From an uncultured Collinsella sp. (GTDB lineage: Bacteria; Actinomycetota; Coriobacteriia; Coriobacteriales; Coriobacteriaceae): 12,806 nt of DNA. The stretch spans positions 1 to 12,806 of the forward strand of contig URVD01000029.1 in the NCBI GenBank assembly GCA_900551195.1, written 5' to 3'. How positions within the stretch are numbered: position 1 is the stretch's first letter; each line of letters starts with the position of its first letter. A program made the position numbers and the translations under genes. The notes under the pieces are model-generated. The model searched no databases. It was not told the DNA's origin and was given only the letters and a program-made list of their open reading frames with translations. Below are positions 6,188-12,806 of the stretch, piece after piece.

Positions 6188-7237
6188 TTAGGCGGTTTTT
6201 GCGCCCGTCCGGTTAAGAAAAGCTGCCAGATGCGTACACATCACGCAGCGCGCGGGCTTGGCGCTGGCGATCGGCCCAAACAACAGACCGAGTCCCCGAT
6301 GGTTATCCTTGAGCGCGGCGACCATCTGACGGGTTCGAGGCGCCTCGAGCATATCACGCATGCGGGCGGAACGCTCGATTGACGACACTCCATGCGGGCT
6401 CAGACACAAATTCTCGATGCAGGCGACCAGTCCGGCAAAGTAGAACTTTTGGCTTGCCAGCTTGAGCCGACCACCGCTATCTGCTTCCGAGAGTGAGTCC
6501 GCAAGCTCGTCGAGCGCCCGGGCGTCATCGGATACCTTGGCATACATGGTGGGATCAAAGGCATCTGTAAGCTTAGGCGCCGCCGCGTGGAAACAAGCGT
6601 CGCCGCATCCGGAGACGCGCTGTGCCTGCGAGAGCGCGCACGCCATAAACCCAACCGTGCGAAACGTCTTATCGCACAAAAGACATGCCTCAAACAGTGG
6701 ACGGCTGTACATCACGCCAGAGACTTGAGCAACCAAGCCGCCTAAAATCAACTGGGGCAGCCCAGTCACCATAGAAGACTCGTCTTCTATGGCAATAGAG
6801 GCAGCATCCAAGACGCGCGAATGACGCTCGCGATGCGCATCGTATCGATCGAGCGACACCGAGGGGAGCACAATGTCTGCCGCAGTATCGCACGCGATAT
6901 CGACCATCTTGGAAAGGGCCTGCGGAGCAAACCACTCATCGGCGTTCATGGCGATGATTTGAGAGCCGCGCGAGGCATCAAAACCGGCACGAAGACAAGC
7001 GCCGCGCTTCGCGTCCTCGACGTCAATCAAATCAATATGGATGTCCCTGTCGGCAGCAACTTGAAGCGAATGGCGCACACCGGGCACAGCATCGCGGCAG
7101 ACAACGACAATCTGCAAATCATAGAGGTCTTGGTTCTGGATACTCTCGAGCGCACGCATCGCATAGCTGGGCGAACCTTCTACCACAAGGATCACCGAAA
7201 GTCGCGGATGCGAACAACGTCGAACCAAGTTTTCCAT
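6188..7237 (-). CDS. Divergent family-2-like glycosyltransferase
   Basis: 349 residues. The first 130 residues look like the GT-A fold of glycosyltransferase family 2: LSVILVVEGSPSYAMRALES at 13-32, a strand LQIVVV at 41-46, and KRGACLRAGFDASRGSQIIA at 77-96, equivalent to the usual G..xARN.G....G..I. The nucleotide-sugar metal motif, normally DxD, appears as NADEW at 98-102, so catalysis may differ or be lost. The C-terminal two thirds match nothing I recognise. There is no membrane segment or signal peptide, so it is probably cytoplasmic or peripheral. Donor and acceptor are unknown; a cell-surface polysaccharide role would be a guess. The purine run GAGAGG abuts the ATG at 7237, leaving no spacing. 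A TTG three codons downstream (7228) would have proper spacing, so the start is uncertain. It lies between argR and truA, all on the minus strand. Confidence 0.7.
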   Translation of the reverse strand: MENLVRRCSHPRLSVILVVEGSPSYAMRALESIQNQDLYDLQIVVVCRDAVPGVRHSLQVAADRDIHIDLIDVEDAKRGACLRAGFDASRGSQIIAMNADEWFAPQALSKMVDIACDTAADIVLPSVSLDRYDAHRERHSRVLDAASIAIEDESSMVTGLPQLILGGLVAQVSGVMYSRPLFEACLLCDKTFRTVGFMACALSQAQRVSGCGDACFHAAAPKLTDAFDPTMYAKVSDDARALDELADSLSEADSGGRLKLASQKFYFAGLVACIENLCLSPHGVSSIERSARMRDMLEAPRTRQMVAALKDNHRGLGLLFGPIASAKPARCVMCTHLAAFLNRTGAKTA

Positions 7238-7243
7238 CCTCTC
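7238..7243 (-). promoter_or_regulatory. Shine-Dalgarno site touching the glycosyltransferase start
   Basis: GAGAGG directly touches the ATG at 7237 (spacing zero). It is nine bases from the in-frame TTG at 7228, a normal distance. The real start may therefore be the TTG. Confidence 0.4.
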
Positions 7244-7389
7244 GATAGCACCAAATCAAACTGTCGTTCATGGTACACCCGAGCTATAAAAGCAACGAGC
7301 CGCCTAACATGTTGCACGCCAAGAACAGATGTTGCACACGCGCAGCTCACACATAGTATGTGCAAGGCACAGACGCGCCGAGCACTCCC
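7238..7389. promoter_or_regulatory. Gap between truA and glycosyltransferase with repeats and a dyad
   Basis: This 152-bp gap holds two exact copies of ATGTTGCAC at 7309-7317 and 7329-7337, start-to-start distance 20 bp, about two helical turns. It also has a 13-bp perfect palindrome CACATA-G-TATGTG at 7350-7362, and an overlapping GTGC-AAG-GCAC dyad at 7360-7370. No U-rich terminator follows truA. The arrangement suggests a regulated promoter for the glycosyltransferase gene, though no clear -35/-10 pair stands out. Confidence 0.45.
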
Positions 7390-8214
7390 CTAGTCGAGAA
7401 CGACAAGCTCGTCGGGGCCGTAATCCACACCCATAAACGTAAGGCCGCAGGCAGGAGCCGTGGGGCCCGCAGCGGTACGGTCGCAAGCATCGATGACCTC
7501 GCGCATCCACTCGGGTTCACGGCGATGCATGCCAATCTCGACAAGCGTGCCCACGATCGTACGGACCATCGAATGCAGAAACGCATTGCCCTCGATGGTG
7601 AACGTCAGGATGTCCTCGCCAAACGCAACCTCATGGCCAAATTCGGCACGCATCACGCAGCGATGCGTGGGTTTGCCAACGGCCGAAGCAACCTTGCAAA
7701 AGCTCTTAAAGTCCTGCTCGCCCAAAAGCGCAGGGCAGGCGGCCGCCATCGCATCGACGTCGAGGGGATAGCGATGCCACCACACGGCACCGCGGGACAG
7801 CACGGGGCGCGCATCTCGATCGGCAATACGGTACGTATACGTACGGGACCGCGCGTCAAAGCGGGCAGAAAAGCCCCTACGGGCCTTGTAGACCTCGTTT
7901 ATGGCGATATCTTTGGGCAGGAGGGCATCCATAGCCCTCAGCCACCTACGGCGCGTCAGAGCAAGCTCAGCGTCCGTTACGGGCACGCTAATGTACTGGG
8001 CCACCGCATGCACGCCGGCATCGGTACGACCCGCACACGTCAGATCGATCGGGCGGCGCAGCAGCGTCTCGATAGCGCGGCGCAACTCGCCCGCAACGGT
8101 CGTCTGGCCCGGCTGCTCGGCAAATCCGCTATAGGACGAGCCATCATAGGCAACACAGAATACAAGCGTGGCATCGAGCTCAGGAATCGAATTGAAATCA
8201 GACGGCGCGGTCAT
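7390..8214 (-). CDS. truA: tRNA pseudouridine(38-40) synthase TruA
   Basis: 274 residues, close to the family's 245-275. TruA converts uridines 38, 39 and 40 in the anticodon stem-loop of many tRNAs to pseudouridine. The catalytic motif AGRTDAGVHA is present, with the nucleophilic Asp at residue 65. YDGSSYSGF (23-31) matches the N-terminal YDG..Y.GW motif. Near the C-terminus NAFLHSMVRTIVGTLVEIG is the usual TruA signature. The start is ATG at 8214 with GGGAG five bases upstream; a TTG five codons earlier is open but has no site. It follows rplQ, as in many bacteria, but a strong terminator lies between them. Expression must come from read-through or a promoter overlapping that terminator. 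Confidence 0.95.
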   Translation of the reverse strand: MTAPSDFNSIPELDATLVFCVAYDGSSYSGFAEQPGQTTVAGELRRAIETLLRRPIDLTCAGRTDAGVHAVAQYISVPVTDAELALTRRRWLRAMDALLPKDIAINEVYKARRGFSARFDARSRTYTYRIADRDARPVLSRGAVWWHRYPLDVDAMAAACPALLGEQDFKSFCKVASAVGKPTHRCVMRAEFGHEVAFGEDILTFTIEGNAFLHSMVRTIVGTLVEIGMHRREPEWMREVIDACDRTAAGPTAPACGLTFMGVDYGPDELVVLD

Positions 8215-8249
8215 GGGCGCTCCCAACAAACAATCAACGGTATCGCGAC

Positions 8250-8280
8250 AAAAAAAGAGGGGTACGCGAACGTACCCCTC
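8250..8280 (-). terminator. Intrinsic terminator after rplQ
   Basis: A perfect 10-bp stem, GAGGGGTACG with CGTACCCCTC, has a TTCG loop and on the minus strand is followed by seven T. It lies 26 bp after the rplQ stop and ends the ribosomal-protein operon. truA starts only about 36 bp later, so the terminator probably acts as an attenuator that lowers truA expression. Confidence 0.93.
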
Positions 8281-8306
8281 GAATATAGCCTATGCAGACG
8301 GATTGT

Positions 8307-8774
8307 CTACTCAGCGGTCTCCTCAGCAGGAGCCTCCTCGACGGCCTCGACCTTCTTGGGAGCAGCGGCCTTCTTGGGGGCCGGAGCAGCCTTCTTGGCC
8401 TTAGGCGTGCAAGGCTCGGTGACGAGCTCCATGATAACGATAGGAGCGTTGTCGCCCTTACGGTTGCCGAGCTTCATGATGCGGGTGTAACCGCCGTTGC
8501 GGTCCTGCCACATGCCCTGGGCAGCCTTGTCGAAGATCTCGGCAACGAGCTGCTTATCGCCGAGCTTGGCGATGGCCAGACGACGAGAGTGCAGGTCGCC
8601 CTTCTTGGCCCAGGTGATGATCGGGTCGACGACCGAACGCAGCGCCTTAGCGCGGGTCTCGGTGGTCTTGATGCGGTCGTTCTCGAAGAGGGCCTTGGCC
8701 AGGCTCTTCTTCATGGCCTTGGTGTGGCTCGCATCGGTGCCGAGCTTCAGGCCCTTCTTAACGTTGTGACGCAT
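8307..8774 (-). CDS. rplQ: 50S ribosomal protein L17
   Basis: 155 residues. The first 120 or so match L17 throughout: MRHNVKKGLKLGTDASHTKA at the start, the RAKALRSVVDPIITWAKKGD region, and GGYTRIMKLGNRKGDNAPIV. L17 binds 23S rRNA near the peptide exit tunnel of the large subunit. The remaining 35 residues form a tail of Lys-Lys-Ala-Ala/Pro repeats followed by Glu/Ala, absent from the short enterobacterial L17. Comparable tails occur in Actinobacteria. GAGGAG lies ten bases before the ATG. It is 30 bp downstream of rpoA and is the last gene before the terminator. Confidence 0.97.
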   Translation of the reverse strand: MRHNVKKGLKLGTDASHTKAMKKSLAKALFENDRIKTTETRAKALRSVVDPIITWAKKGDLHSRRLAIAKLGDKQLVAEIFDKAAQGMWQDRNGGYTRIMKLGNRKGDNAPIVIMELVTEPCTPKAKKAAPAPKKAAAPKKVEAVEEAPAEETAE

Positions 8775-8804
8775 GGTCTAGTTTCTCCTCAAATATGCGA
8801 AGCA

Positions 8805-9746
8805 TTAAGCCTTCAGGCTCAGGCCCATGGACTCAAGCTTGTCCTTCACTTCCTCGATCGACTTAACACCGAAGTTACGGATGTTAAGCAGATCGTTCTC
8901 CGAGAACTCAACGAGCTGACGGACCGAGTGAATGCTGGCGCGCTTAAGGCAGTTGTAGGAACGGACGGAAAGGTCCAGATCCTCGATCTGCTTGTCCAGC
9001 TCGGCGTTGTCGTTGGTGACCTCGGGAGCGAAAATCGAAGCCTCCTCCTCGACCTCGGGGGTCTCGGCAAGGTTCATAAAGGCAGCCATATGCTGGTTGA
9101 TGATATTGGCAGCCTGGACCACGGCGTCGCGCGGAGCGATGGAGCCGTTGGTCTCGATCTCGAGGACAAGGCGGTCGTAGTCGGTGTGCTGACCGACACG
9201 GCAAGCCTCAACGAGCTTGGCGCAACGGGACACCGGCGAGTACAGCGAGTCGACGTGGATCACACCGATGGGATCGTTGTCGCGCTTGTTAGCCTCGCCA
9301 GAGACATAGCCGCGGCCATAGCCGATGCGCATGCTCATGGTGAGATGGCCACCCTCGGTAAGCGTAGCGATGTGCTGCTCGGGGTTGACCAGCTCAAACT
9401 CGGACGGAATAAAGAAGTCCGCACCGGTGACCTCGCAGGGGCCGTCAACAGAAATGGTGGCGGTCGCCTCGTCGGTCGTGCCGAGAGCCCTGAAGACAAG
9501 ACCCTTGACATTCAGGACGATGTCGGTGACATCCTCGACCATGTTAGGGATGGTCATGAACTCGTGCTGTGCACCATCGATCTGAATAGCCTCGACGGCG
9601 GCACCCTCGAGCGAGGACAGAAGTACGCGACGAAGGGAGTTACCCAGCGTATCGCCGTAGCCACGCTCGAGCGGCTCGACGGAGACACGAGCAGACGTCT
9701 CGTTGATCTCTTCGACCTGAACCTGAGGCCTAATGAATTCTGACAT
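8805..9746 (-). CDS. rpoA: DNA-directed RNA polymerase subunit alpha
   Basis: 313 residues. Alpha dimerises to nucleate RNA polymerase assembly and contacts UP elements and activators. The N-terminal domain (about 1-230) has EPLERGYGDTLGNSLRRVLL, the assembly motif. An acidic linker (about 232-255) follows, then the C-terminal domain. In the C-terminal domain, VRSYNCLK at 261-268 corresponds to the DNA-binding VRSANCLK of E. coli, with the key Arg at 262 and a Tyr in place of Ala. NIRNFGVKSIEEVKDKL is the second helix-hairpin-helix part. GGAGGT lies five bases before the ATG. It sits in the standard place between rpsD and rplQ. Confidence 0.98.
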   Translation of the reverse strand: MSEFIRPQVQVEEINETSARVSVEPLERGYGDTLGNSLRRVLLSSLEGAAVEAIQIDGAQHEFMTIPNMVEDVTDIVLNVKGLVFRALGTTDEATATISVDGPCEVTGADFFIPSEFELVNPEQHIATLTEGGHLTMSMRIGYGRGYVSGEANKRDNDPIGVIHVDSLYSPVSRCAKLVEACRVGQHTDYDRLVLEIETNGSIAPRDAVVQAANIINQHMAAFMNLAETPEVEEEASIFAPEVTNDNAELDKQIEDLDLSVRSYNCLKRASIHSVRQLVEFSENDLLNIRNFGVKSIEEVKDKLESMGLSLKA

Positions 9747-9778
9747 GTATTACCTCCAGCCTCAGCAGCCCGGATGGA

Positions 9779-10375
9779 CTACTTAGAGTAGAGCTCGACG
9801 ATGAGCTGCTCGTTGATATCACCGCTGATCTGCTCACGCGTCGGCAGAGCGAGCACGTTACCAGACAGCTTCTCGATATCGACCTCGAGCCAGCCAGGGA
9901 CCTCAAAGCGCTCGGAGGAAATCAGAGCCTCCTTGATGGGGAGGAGGTCACGGAACTTCTCGCCGACAGCGACGACGTCGCCGGCCTTGACGCGGTAGGA
10001 CGGAATATCCACGCGCTTGCCGTTCACGGTGAAGTGACCGTGACGGACGGACTGACGAGCCTCTTTGCGGGTGCGGGCGAAGCCAAGACGGAAGACGACG
10101 TTGTCAAGGCGAGACTCAAGGATGATCATGAGGTTCTCACCGGTGACGCCGTTCATCTTACGGGCCTTGTTGAAGTAGCCGTGGAACTGCTTCTCCAGAA
10201 CGCCATAGATGAACTTGACCTTCTGCTTCTCGCGCAGCTGCATGCCGTACTCAGATTCCTTGCGACGGCGCTTGGGCTGACGGATAGATTCCTTCTTGCT
10301 GCTGTAACCGAGCTCAGCGGGATCGATCCCGAGCTGACGGCAGCGCTTAAGAACAGGAGTCCTGTCGATTGCCAT
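9779..10375 (-). CDS. rpsD: 30S ribosomal protein S4
   Basis: 198 residues, normal length. S4 binds 16S rRNA early in small-subunit assembly and in E. coli represses the alpha operon. The S4 RNA-binding fold is seen from residue 88: SRLDNVVFRLGFARTRKEAR and HFTVNGKRVDIPSYRVKAGD. The N-terminal zinc-ribbon cysteines of the four-Cys form are missing; only Cys12 remains, so this is a zinc-free version. The start is ATG at 10375, with AAAGGA ten bases upstream and 19 bp after the rpsK stop. Confidence 0.97.
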   Translation of the reverse strand: MAIDRTPVLKRCRQLGIDPAELGYSSKKESIRQPKRRRKESEYGMQLREKQKVKFIYGVLEKQFHGYFNKARKMNGVTGENLMIILESRLDNVVFRLGFARTRKEARQSVRHGHFTVNGKRVDIPSYRVKAGDVVAVGEKFRDLLPIKEALISSERFEVPGWLEVDIEKLSGNVLALPTREQISGDINEQLIVELYSK

Positions 10376-10394
10376 ATTGATACGATCCTTTCAG

Positions 10395-10799
10395 TTACAC
10401 GCGGCGACGCTTCTTGGGGCGGCAGCCGTTGTGCGGAATGGGGGTCTTGTCCTGGATGCTCGAGACCTCGAGGCCAGCAGCCTGGAGGGAGCGAATGGCG
10501 GTCTCACGACCGGAGCCGGGGCCCTTGACGAAGACGGAAACCTTCTTCATACCGTGCTCCATGGCCTGCTTGGCAGCAGCCTCGGCAGCCATCTGGGCAG
10601 CGAACGGCGTGGACTTACGGGAGCCCTTGAAGCCCACCTGGCCAGCCGACTTCCAGGAAATGACGTTGCCCTGGGGATCGGTGATCGAAACGATCGTGTT
10701 GTTGAACGTAGAACGAATGTGAGCCTGGCCCACGGAAATGTTCTTACGGTCCGCGCGCTTCAGACGGGCAGCGCGAACGTTCTTCTTAGCAGTAGCCAT
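10395..10799 (-). CDS. rpsK: 30S ribosomal protein S11
   Basis: 134 residues. S11 is a platform protein of the small subunit near the mRNA exit and contacts the 3' region of 16S rRNA. Conserved blocks include [39 protein letters not shown], and the C-terminal [16 protein letters not shown]. The N-terminal 17 residues are basic and variable as usual. GGAG lies ten bases before the ATG. It is in the rpsM-rpsK-rpsD order standard in bacteria. Confidence 0.98.
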   Translation of the reverse strand: MATAKKNVRAARLKRADRKNISVGQAHIRSTFNNTIVSITDPQGNVISWKSAGQVGFKGSRKSTPFAAQMAAEAAAKQAMEHGMKKVSVFVKGPGSGRETAIRSLQAAGLEVSSIQDKTPIPHNGCRPKKRRRV

Positions 10800-10813
10800 C
10801 TATCTAGCGCTCC

Positions 10814-11188
10814 TTATTTCTTCTTCTTAGCACCGATCTGACGCTTCGGGCCCTTGCGGGTACGAGCGTTAGTGTGGGTGCGCTGGCCGCGGACCGGGAG
10901 GCCCTTGCGGTGACGAAGGCCGCGGTTGCAGCCGATGTCCATAAGGCGCTTGACGTTCTGGTTGCGCTCACGGCGGAGGTCGCCCTCAACCATGATCTGG
11001 TTCTTATCGATATAATCACGGATGGCGTTAACCTCATCCTCGGTGAGGTCCTTAACGCGCGTATCCACGTTAACGTTGCACTCGACGCAGATCTTCGTCG
11101 CAGTGGTGCGGCCGATGCCGTAAATGTAGGTCAGACCGATCTCAACGCGCTTCTCACGCGGGAGGTCGACACCATTAATACGGGCCAA
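10814..11188 (-). CDS. rpsM: 30S ribosomal protein S13, TTG start
   Basis: 124 residues. S13 sits in the head of the small subunit and contacts the P-site tRNA and the large subunit (bridge B1). [20 protein letters not shown] matches the universal N-terminus, [11 protein letters not shown] the helix-turn-helix, and [16 protein letters not shown] the C-terminal tRNA-contact part. The start codon is TTG at 11188: the protein family always begins at this residue and GGAG lies six bases upstream. A weak start may tune synthesis. The gap to rpmJ upstream is 14 bp. Confidence 0.97.
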   Translation of the reverse strand: MARINGVDLPREKRVEIGLTYIYGIGRTTATKICVECNVNVDTRVKDLTEDEVNAIRDYIDKNQIMVEGDLRRERNQNVKRLMDIGCNRGLRHRKGLPVRGQRTHTNARTRKGPKRQIGAKKKK

Positions 11189-11202
11189 CGTAGTCTCCTC
11201 TC

Positions 11203-11316
11203 TTAACCCTGACGCTGCTTATGACGGGGGTTCTCGCAAATGACGAGGACCTTGCCATGGCGCCTAATGATTTTGCACTTATCGCACATCTTCTTGACCG
11301 AAGGACGTACCTTCAT
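11203..11316 (-). CDS. rpmJ: 50S ribosomal protein L36
   Basis: A short gene of 37 residues, beginning [11 protein letters not shown] and ending RHKQRQG. L36 is a small basic protein of the large subunit. All four zinc ligands of the zinc-binding form are present: C11, C14, C27 and H32. The start is ATG at 11316, with AAAGGAAG four bases upstream. It sits between infA and rpsM, as in most Gram-positive genomes, after an unusually long 150-bp gap. Confidence 0.97.
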   Translation of the reverse strand: MKVRPSVKKMCDKCKIIRRHGKVLVICENPRHKQRQG

Positions 11317-11466
11317 CGTTCTTCCTTTCGGTAGCGCTCAAACTACTTCCCTACTATCTACTCGCCCAGCCGCAGGCGTTTAAAACTATGGCTGGTCTTC
11401 ACACACAATCCGACCGTAGGTTGAGCTAAGCCTGCAGCCGGAAATGGAGTGCGTGTATGCGTGCCG
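11317..11466 (-). promoter_or_regulatory. 150-bp infA-rpmJ gap with possible pseudoknot
   Basis: This is the longest gap in the ribosomal run. On the minus strand, in transcript order, it contains GCAGGC (11435-11430), CCAGCC (11395-11390), GCCTGC (11377-11372) and GGCTGG (11371-11366). The first pairs with the third and the second with the fourth, a crossing (pseudoknot) pattern. The two 3' halves are adjacent, so the helices could stack. An alternative nested stem, GGCTG (11439-11435) with CAGCC (11394-11390), is also possible. The structure ends about 50 bases before rpmJ. Regulatory use is inference; 6-bp matches can arise by chance in a GC-rich gap. No clear -35/-10 pair is seen. Confidence 0.4.
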
Positions 11467-11685
11467 CTATTTGTAGCGATAGGTGATGCGGCCGCGGGTC
11501 AGGTCGTACGGGGAAAGCTCCACGACAACCCTGTCACCGGGGAGAATACGGATGTAATTCATTCGGATCTTGCCAGAAATGTTGCACAGAACCGAATGAC
11601 CGTTCTCGAGCTCAACCTTAAACATGGCATTGGGCAACGGTTCCTTTACCGTACCCTCGAGCTCAATTGCGTCTTCCTTCTTCAC
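11467..11685 (-). CDS. infA: Translation initiation factor IF-1, GTG start
   Basis: 72 residues when started at the GTG at 11685, exactly the family's usual length. IF-1 binds the A site of the small subunit during initiation. The single OB fold shows [60 protein letters not shown] and RITYRYK. The frame extends two codons to a TTG at 11691. I prefer GTG because the purine-rich AGAGAAAG (11696-11703) is then ten bases away. An ATG between them is out of frame. A promoter candidate lies at 11725-11753. Confidence 0.95.
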   Translation of the reverse strand: MKKEDAIELEGTVKEPLPNAMFKVELENGHSVLCNISGKIRMNYIRILPGDRVVVELSPYDLTRGRITYRYK

Positions 11686-11724
11686 AAGCAATCATCTTTC
11701 TCTAGAAAACGACAGCGATTGAGT

Positions 11725-11753
11725 ATTCTACAACACGTATGCACGCATCGTAA
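11725..11753 (-). promoter_or_regulatory. Candidate sigma-70-type promoter for infA
   Basis: On the minus strand, TTACGA (11753-11748), a 17-base spacer, and TAGAAT (11730-11725). The -10 matches TATAAT at five of six positions; the -35 is weak. Transcription from about 11718 would give a leader of roughly 33 bases before infA. This would let the infA-to-rplQ genes be transcribed apart from the upstream adk/map genes. Confidence 0.55.
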
Positions 11754-11789
11754 TAACTTCGTAATGGCTCCACAACTAAGTGGAACTTG

Positions 11790-12578
11790 TTACATTTCTC
11801 CGCCTTGGAGCGAACACCAAGCACCTTGGGCATCCGTGGTGAGAATCACCGGACCGTCATTGGTAATGGCGACGGTGTTCTCGTAGTGCGCGGCGGGCAG
11901 GTGGTCGTTGGTCGTGACGATCCAACCGTCGGAGCCCGTGCTCACATGGTTGGAACCCATCGTAACCATCGGCTCGATGGCAATGACCATGCCGGCCTGG
12001 AGGCGAACGCCTCTCCCCTTCTTTCCATAGTTAGGAACGTTGGGGTCCTCGTGCATCACACGGCCAATGCCATGGCCCACATAGTCGCGAAGCACGCCGT
12101 AACCGTGAGACTCGGCGAGAGACTGAACGGCATAACCGACGTCCCCGATATGGTTACCGGGAATAGCCTGCTCGATGGCAGCCTTAAGGCAATCGCGCGT
12201 GACCTCGCACAGGGCCTTGGCCTCGGGCGTAGGGGTGCCGACGAAAAACGTCCAAGCGTTATCGCCAACCCAACCGTCGACAACGGCTCCCGTATCGATG
12301 GAGATGATATCGCCATCGCGCAGGATCATGTCGGGGTTGGGAATACCGTGGACCACGGCATCGTTAATCGATGCGCAAATGGTACCGGGGAACCCGCCGT
12401 AACCCTTAAAGGCCGGGGTGCCGCCATGCATACGGATAATCTGCTCCGCGAGCTGATCGAGCTCAAAGGTCGAAACACCAGGGCGCACCATGGCTCCAAC
12501 GTGGCGGAGCGCCATCTTAGATAGCGCTCCTGCCTTCTTCATCTGCTCGATTTGCGTTGCAGACTTAATCTTGATCAT
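11790..12578 (-). CDS. map: Methionine aminopeptidase, type I
   Basis: 262 residues, the standard length of bacterial MetAP type Ia. It removes the N-terminal methionine from nascent proteins. All five metal ligands are visible: D95 (IDTG), D106 (GDNAWTF), H169 (GHGIG), E202 (AIEPM) and E233 (YENT), plus the substrate histidine H77 (VVHGIP). There is no N-terminal zinc-ribbon extension. The ATG at 12578 shares the ATGA with the stop codon of adk, so translation is probably coupled. GAGG lies in the last codons of adk. Confidence 0.97.
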   Translation of the reverse strand: MIKIKSATQIEQMKKAGALSKMALRHVGAMVRPGVSTFELDQLAEQIIRMHGGTPAFKGYGGFPGTICASINDAVVHGIPNPDMILRDGDIISIDTGAVVDGWVGDNAWTFFVGTPTPEAKALCEVTRDCLKAAIEQAIPGNHIGDVGYAVQSLAESHGYGVLRDYVGHGIGRVMHEDPNVPNYGKKGRGVRLQAGMVIAIEPMVTMGSNHVSTGSDGWIVTTNDHLPAAHYENTVAITNDGPVILTTDAQGAWCSLQGGEM

Positions 12579-12806
12579 AGACCGAGAGCCTCTTTGACAT
12601 CCCCGTACACGGTCTCGCGAGCCTGGTCACCGTTGACCGACTTGAGCAGACCCTGGCCACGATAGTAGTCGACGAGCGGGCTCGTGGACTTCTCGTAGAC
12701 GTCGAGACGGTTCTTGATGGTCTCGGGCTTGTCGTCGTCGCGCTGATACATCTCGCCGGCGCACTTGGGGCAGGTAGCATCGGCAGCGGTGCCGGTGTAA
12801 CCGCAG
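12575..12806 (-). CDS. adk: Adenylate kinase, C-terminal part (5' end outside window)
   Basis: 76 C-terminal residues, ending VKEALGL. Adenylate kinase interconverts ATP plus AMP with two ADP. The visible part starts inside the LID domain: a first Cys, then TCPKC ten residues on, giving the zinc-binding form of the LID typical of Gram-positive enzymes. [19 protein letters not shown] follows, with the conserved Arg residues, and then the [11 protein letters not shown] helix region. Its stop overlaps the map start. Order adk-map-infA is standard, so secY would be expected just outside the window. Confidence 0.96.
   Translation of the reverse strand, partial: CGYTGTAADATCPKCAGEMYQRDDDKPETIKNRLDVYEKSTSPLVDYYRGQGLLKSVNGDQARETVYGDVKEALGL

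Noticed and set aside
6181..6200. GCC-GTTTA-GGC then TTTTT as a plus-strand terminator
   Set aside because: The stem is 3-4 bp and no plus-strand gene ends there; it overlaps the glycosyltransferase stop region.
8292..9743. 483-codon open frame on the plus strand opposite rplQ and rpoA
   Set aside because: It spans two certain ribosomal-operon genes in antisense. The Leu/Val/Gly-rich translation is the usual shadow of GC-rich coding, and it begins inside the rplQ terminator region without a promoter or binding site.
11769..11784. TCCAC/GTGGA hairpin after map as a terminator
   Set aside because: The stem is only 5 bp and no U-run follows on the minus strand. The infA promoter candidate lies just beyond it, but termination is not supported.

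Overview
This window is almost entirely housekeeping sequence from a GC-rich bacterium. Gene order, protein features and codon choice suggest an actinobacterial lineage of the Coriobacteriia, possibly Collinsella; that placement is inference from reading, not from a database search. Every gene is on the minus strand except the penicillin-binding protein. I see no complete mobile element, CRISPR array, rRNA or tRNA, and no dedicated defence or biosynthetic system. The less ordinary signals lie in the intergenic gaps and at the left edge.

Right part (about 7390-12806, read right to left): the end of the classical ribosomal-protein/alpha operon, in the order adk (3' end only), map, infA, rpmJ, rpsM, rpsK, rpsD, rpoA, rplQ. 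A strong intrinsic terminator at 8250-8280 follows, then truA about 36 bp further on. adk and map share an ATGA overlap, and most other gaps are 14-32 bp. The exceptions are map-infA (about 100 bp, with a good promoter candidate) and infA-rpmJ (150 bp, with a possible pseudoknot). Together these genes make the alpha subunit of RNA polymerase, small- and large-subunit ribosomal proteins, initiation factor IF-1, methionine aminopeptidase, adenylate kinase and a tRNA pseudouridine synthase.

Middle part (about 5433-7389): a divergent family-2-like glycosyltransferase and an arginine repressor (argR) with no arginine genes beside it. Both are preceded by gaps rich in dyads and direct repeats. argR ends at its own intrinsic terminator, which faces the terminator of the converging penicillin-binding protein gene.

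Left part (1-5432): a class A penicillin-binding protein (glycosyltransferase 51 plus transpeptidase) on the plus strand, with a long Thr/Gly/Pro low-complexity tail. It is divergent from a 658-residue U32-family protein resembling the rRNA/tRNA hydroxylation factors RlhA/TrhP. Next comes tyrS, whose reading frame runs off the window edge. The last dozen or so codons of tyrS at the edge do not read like TyrS and may mark an insertion or contig junction.
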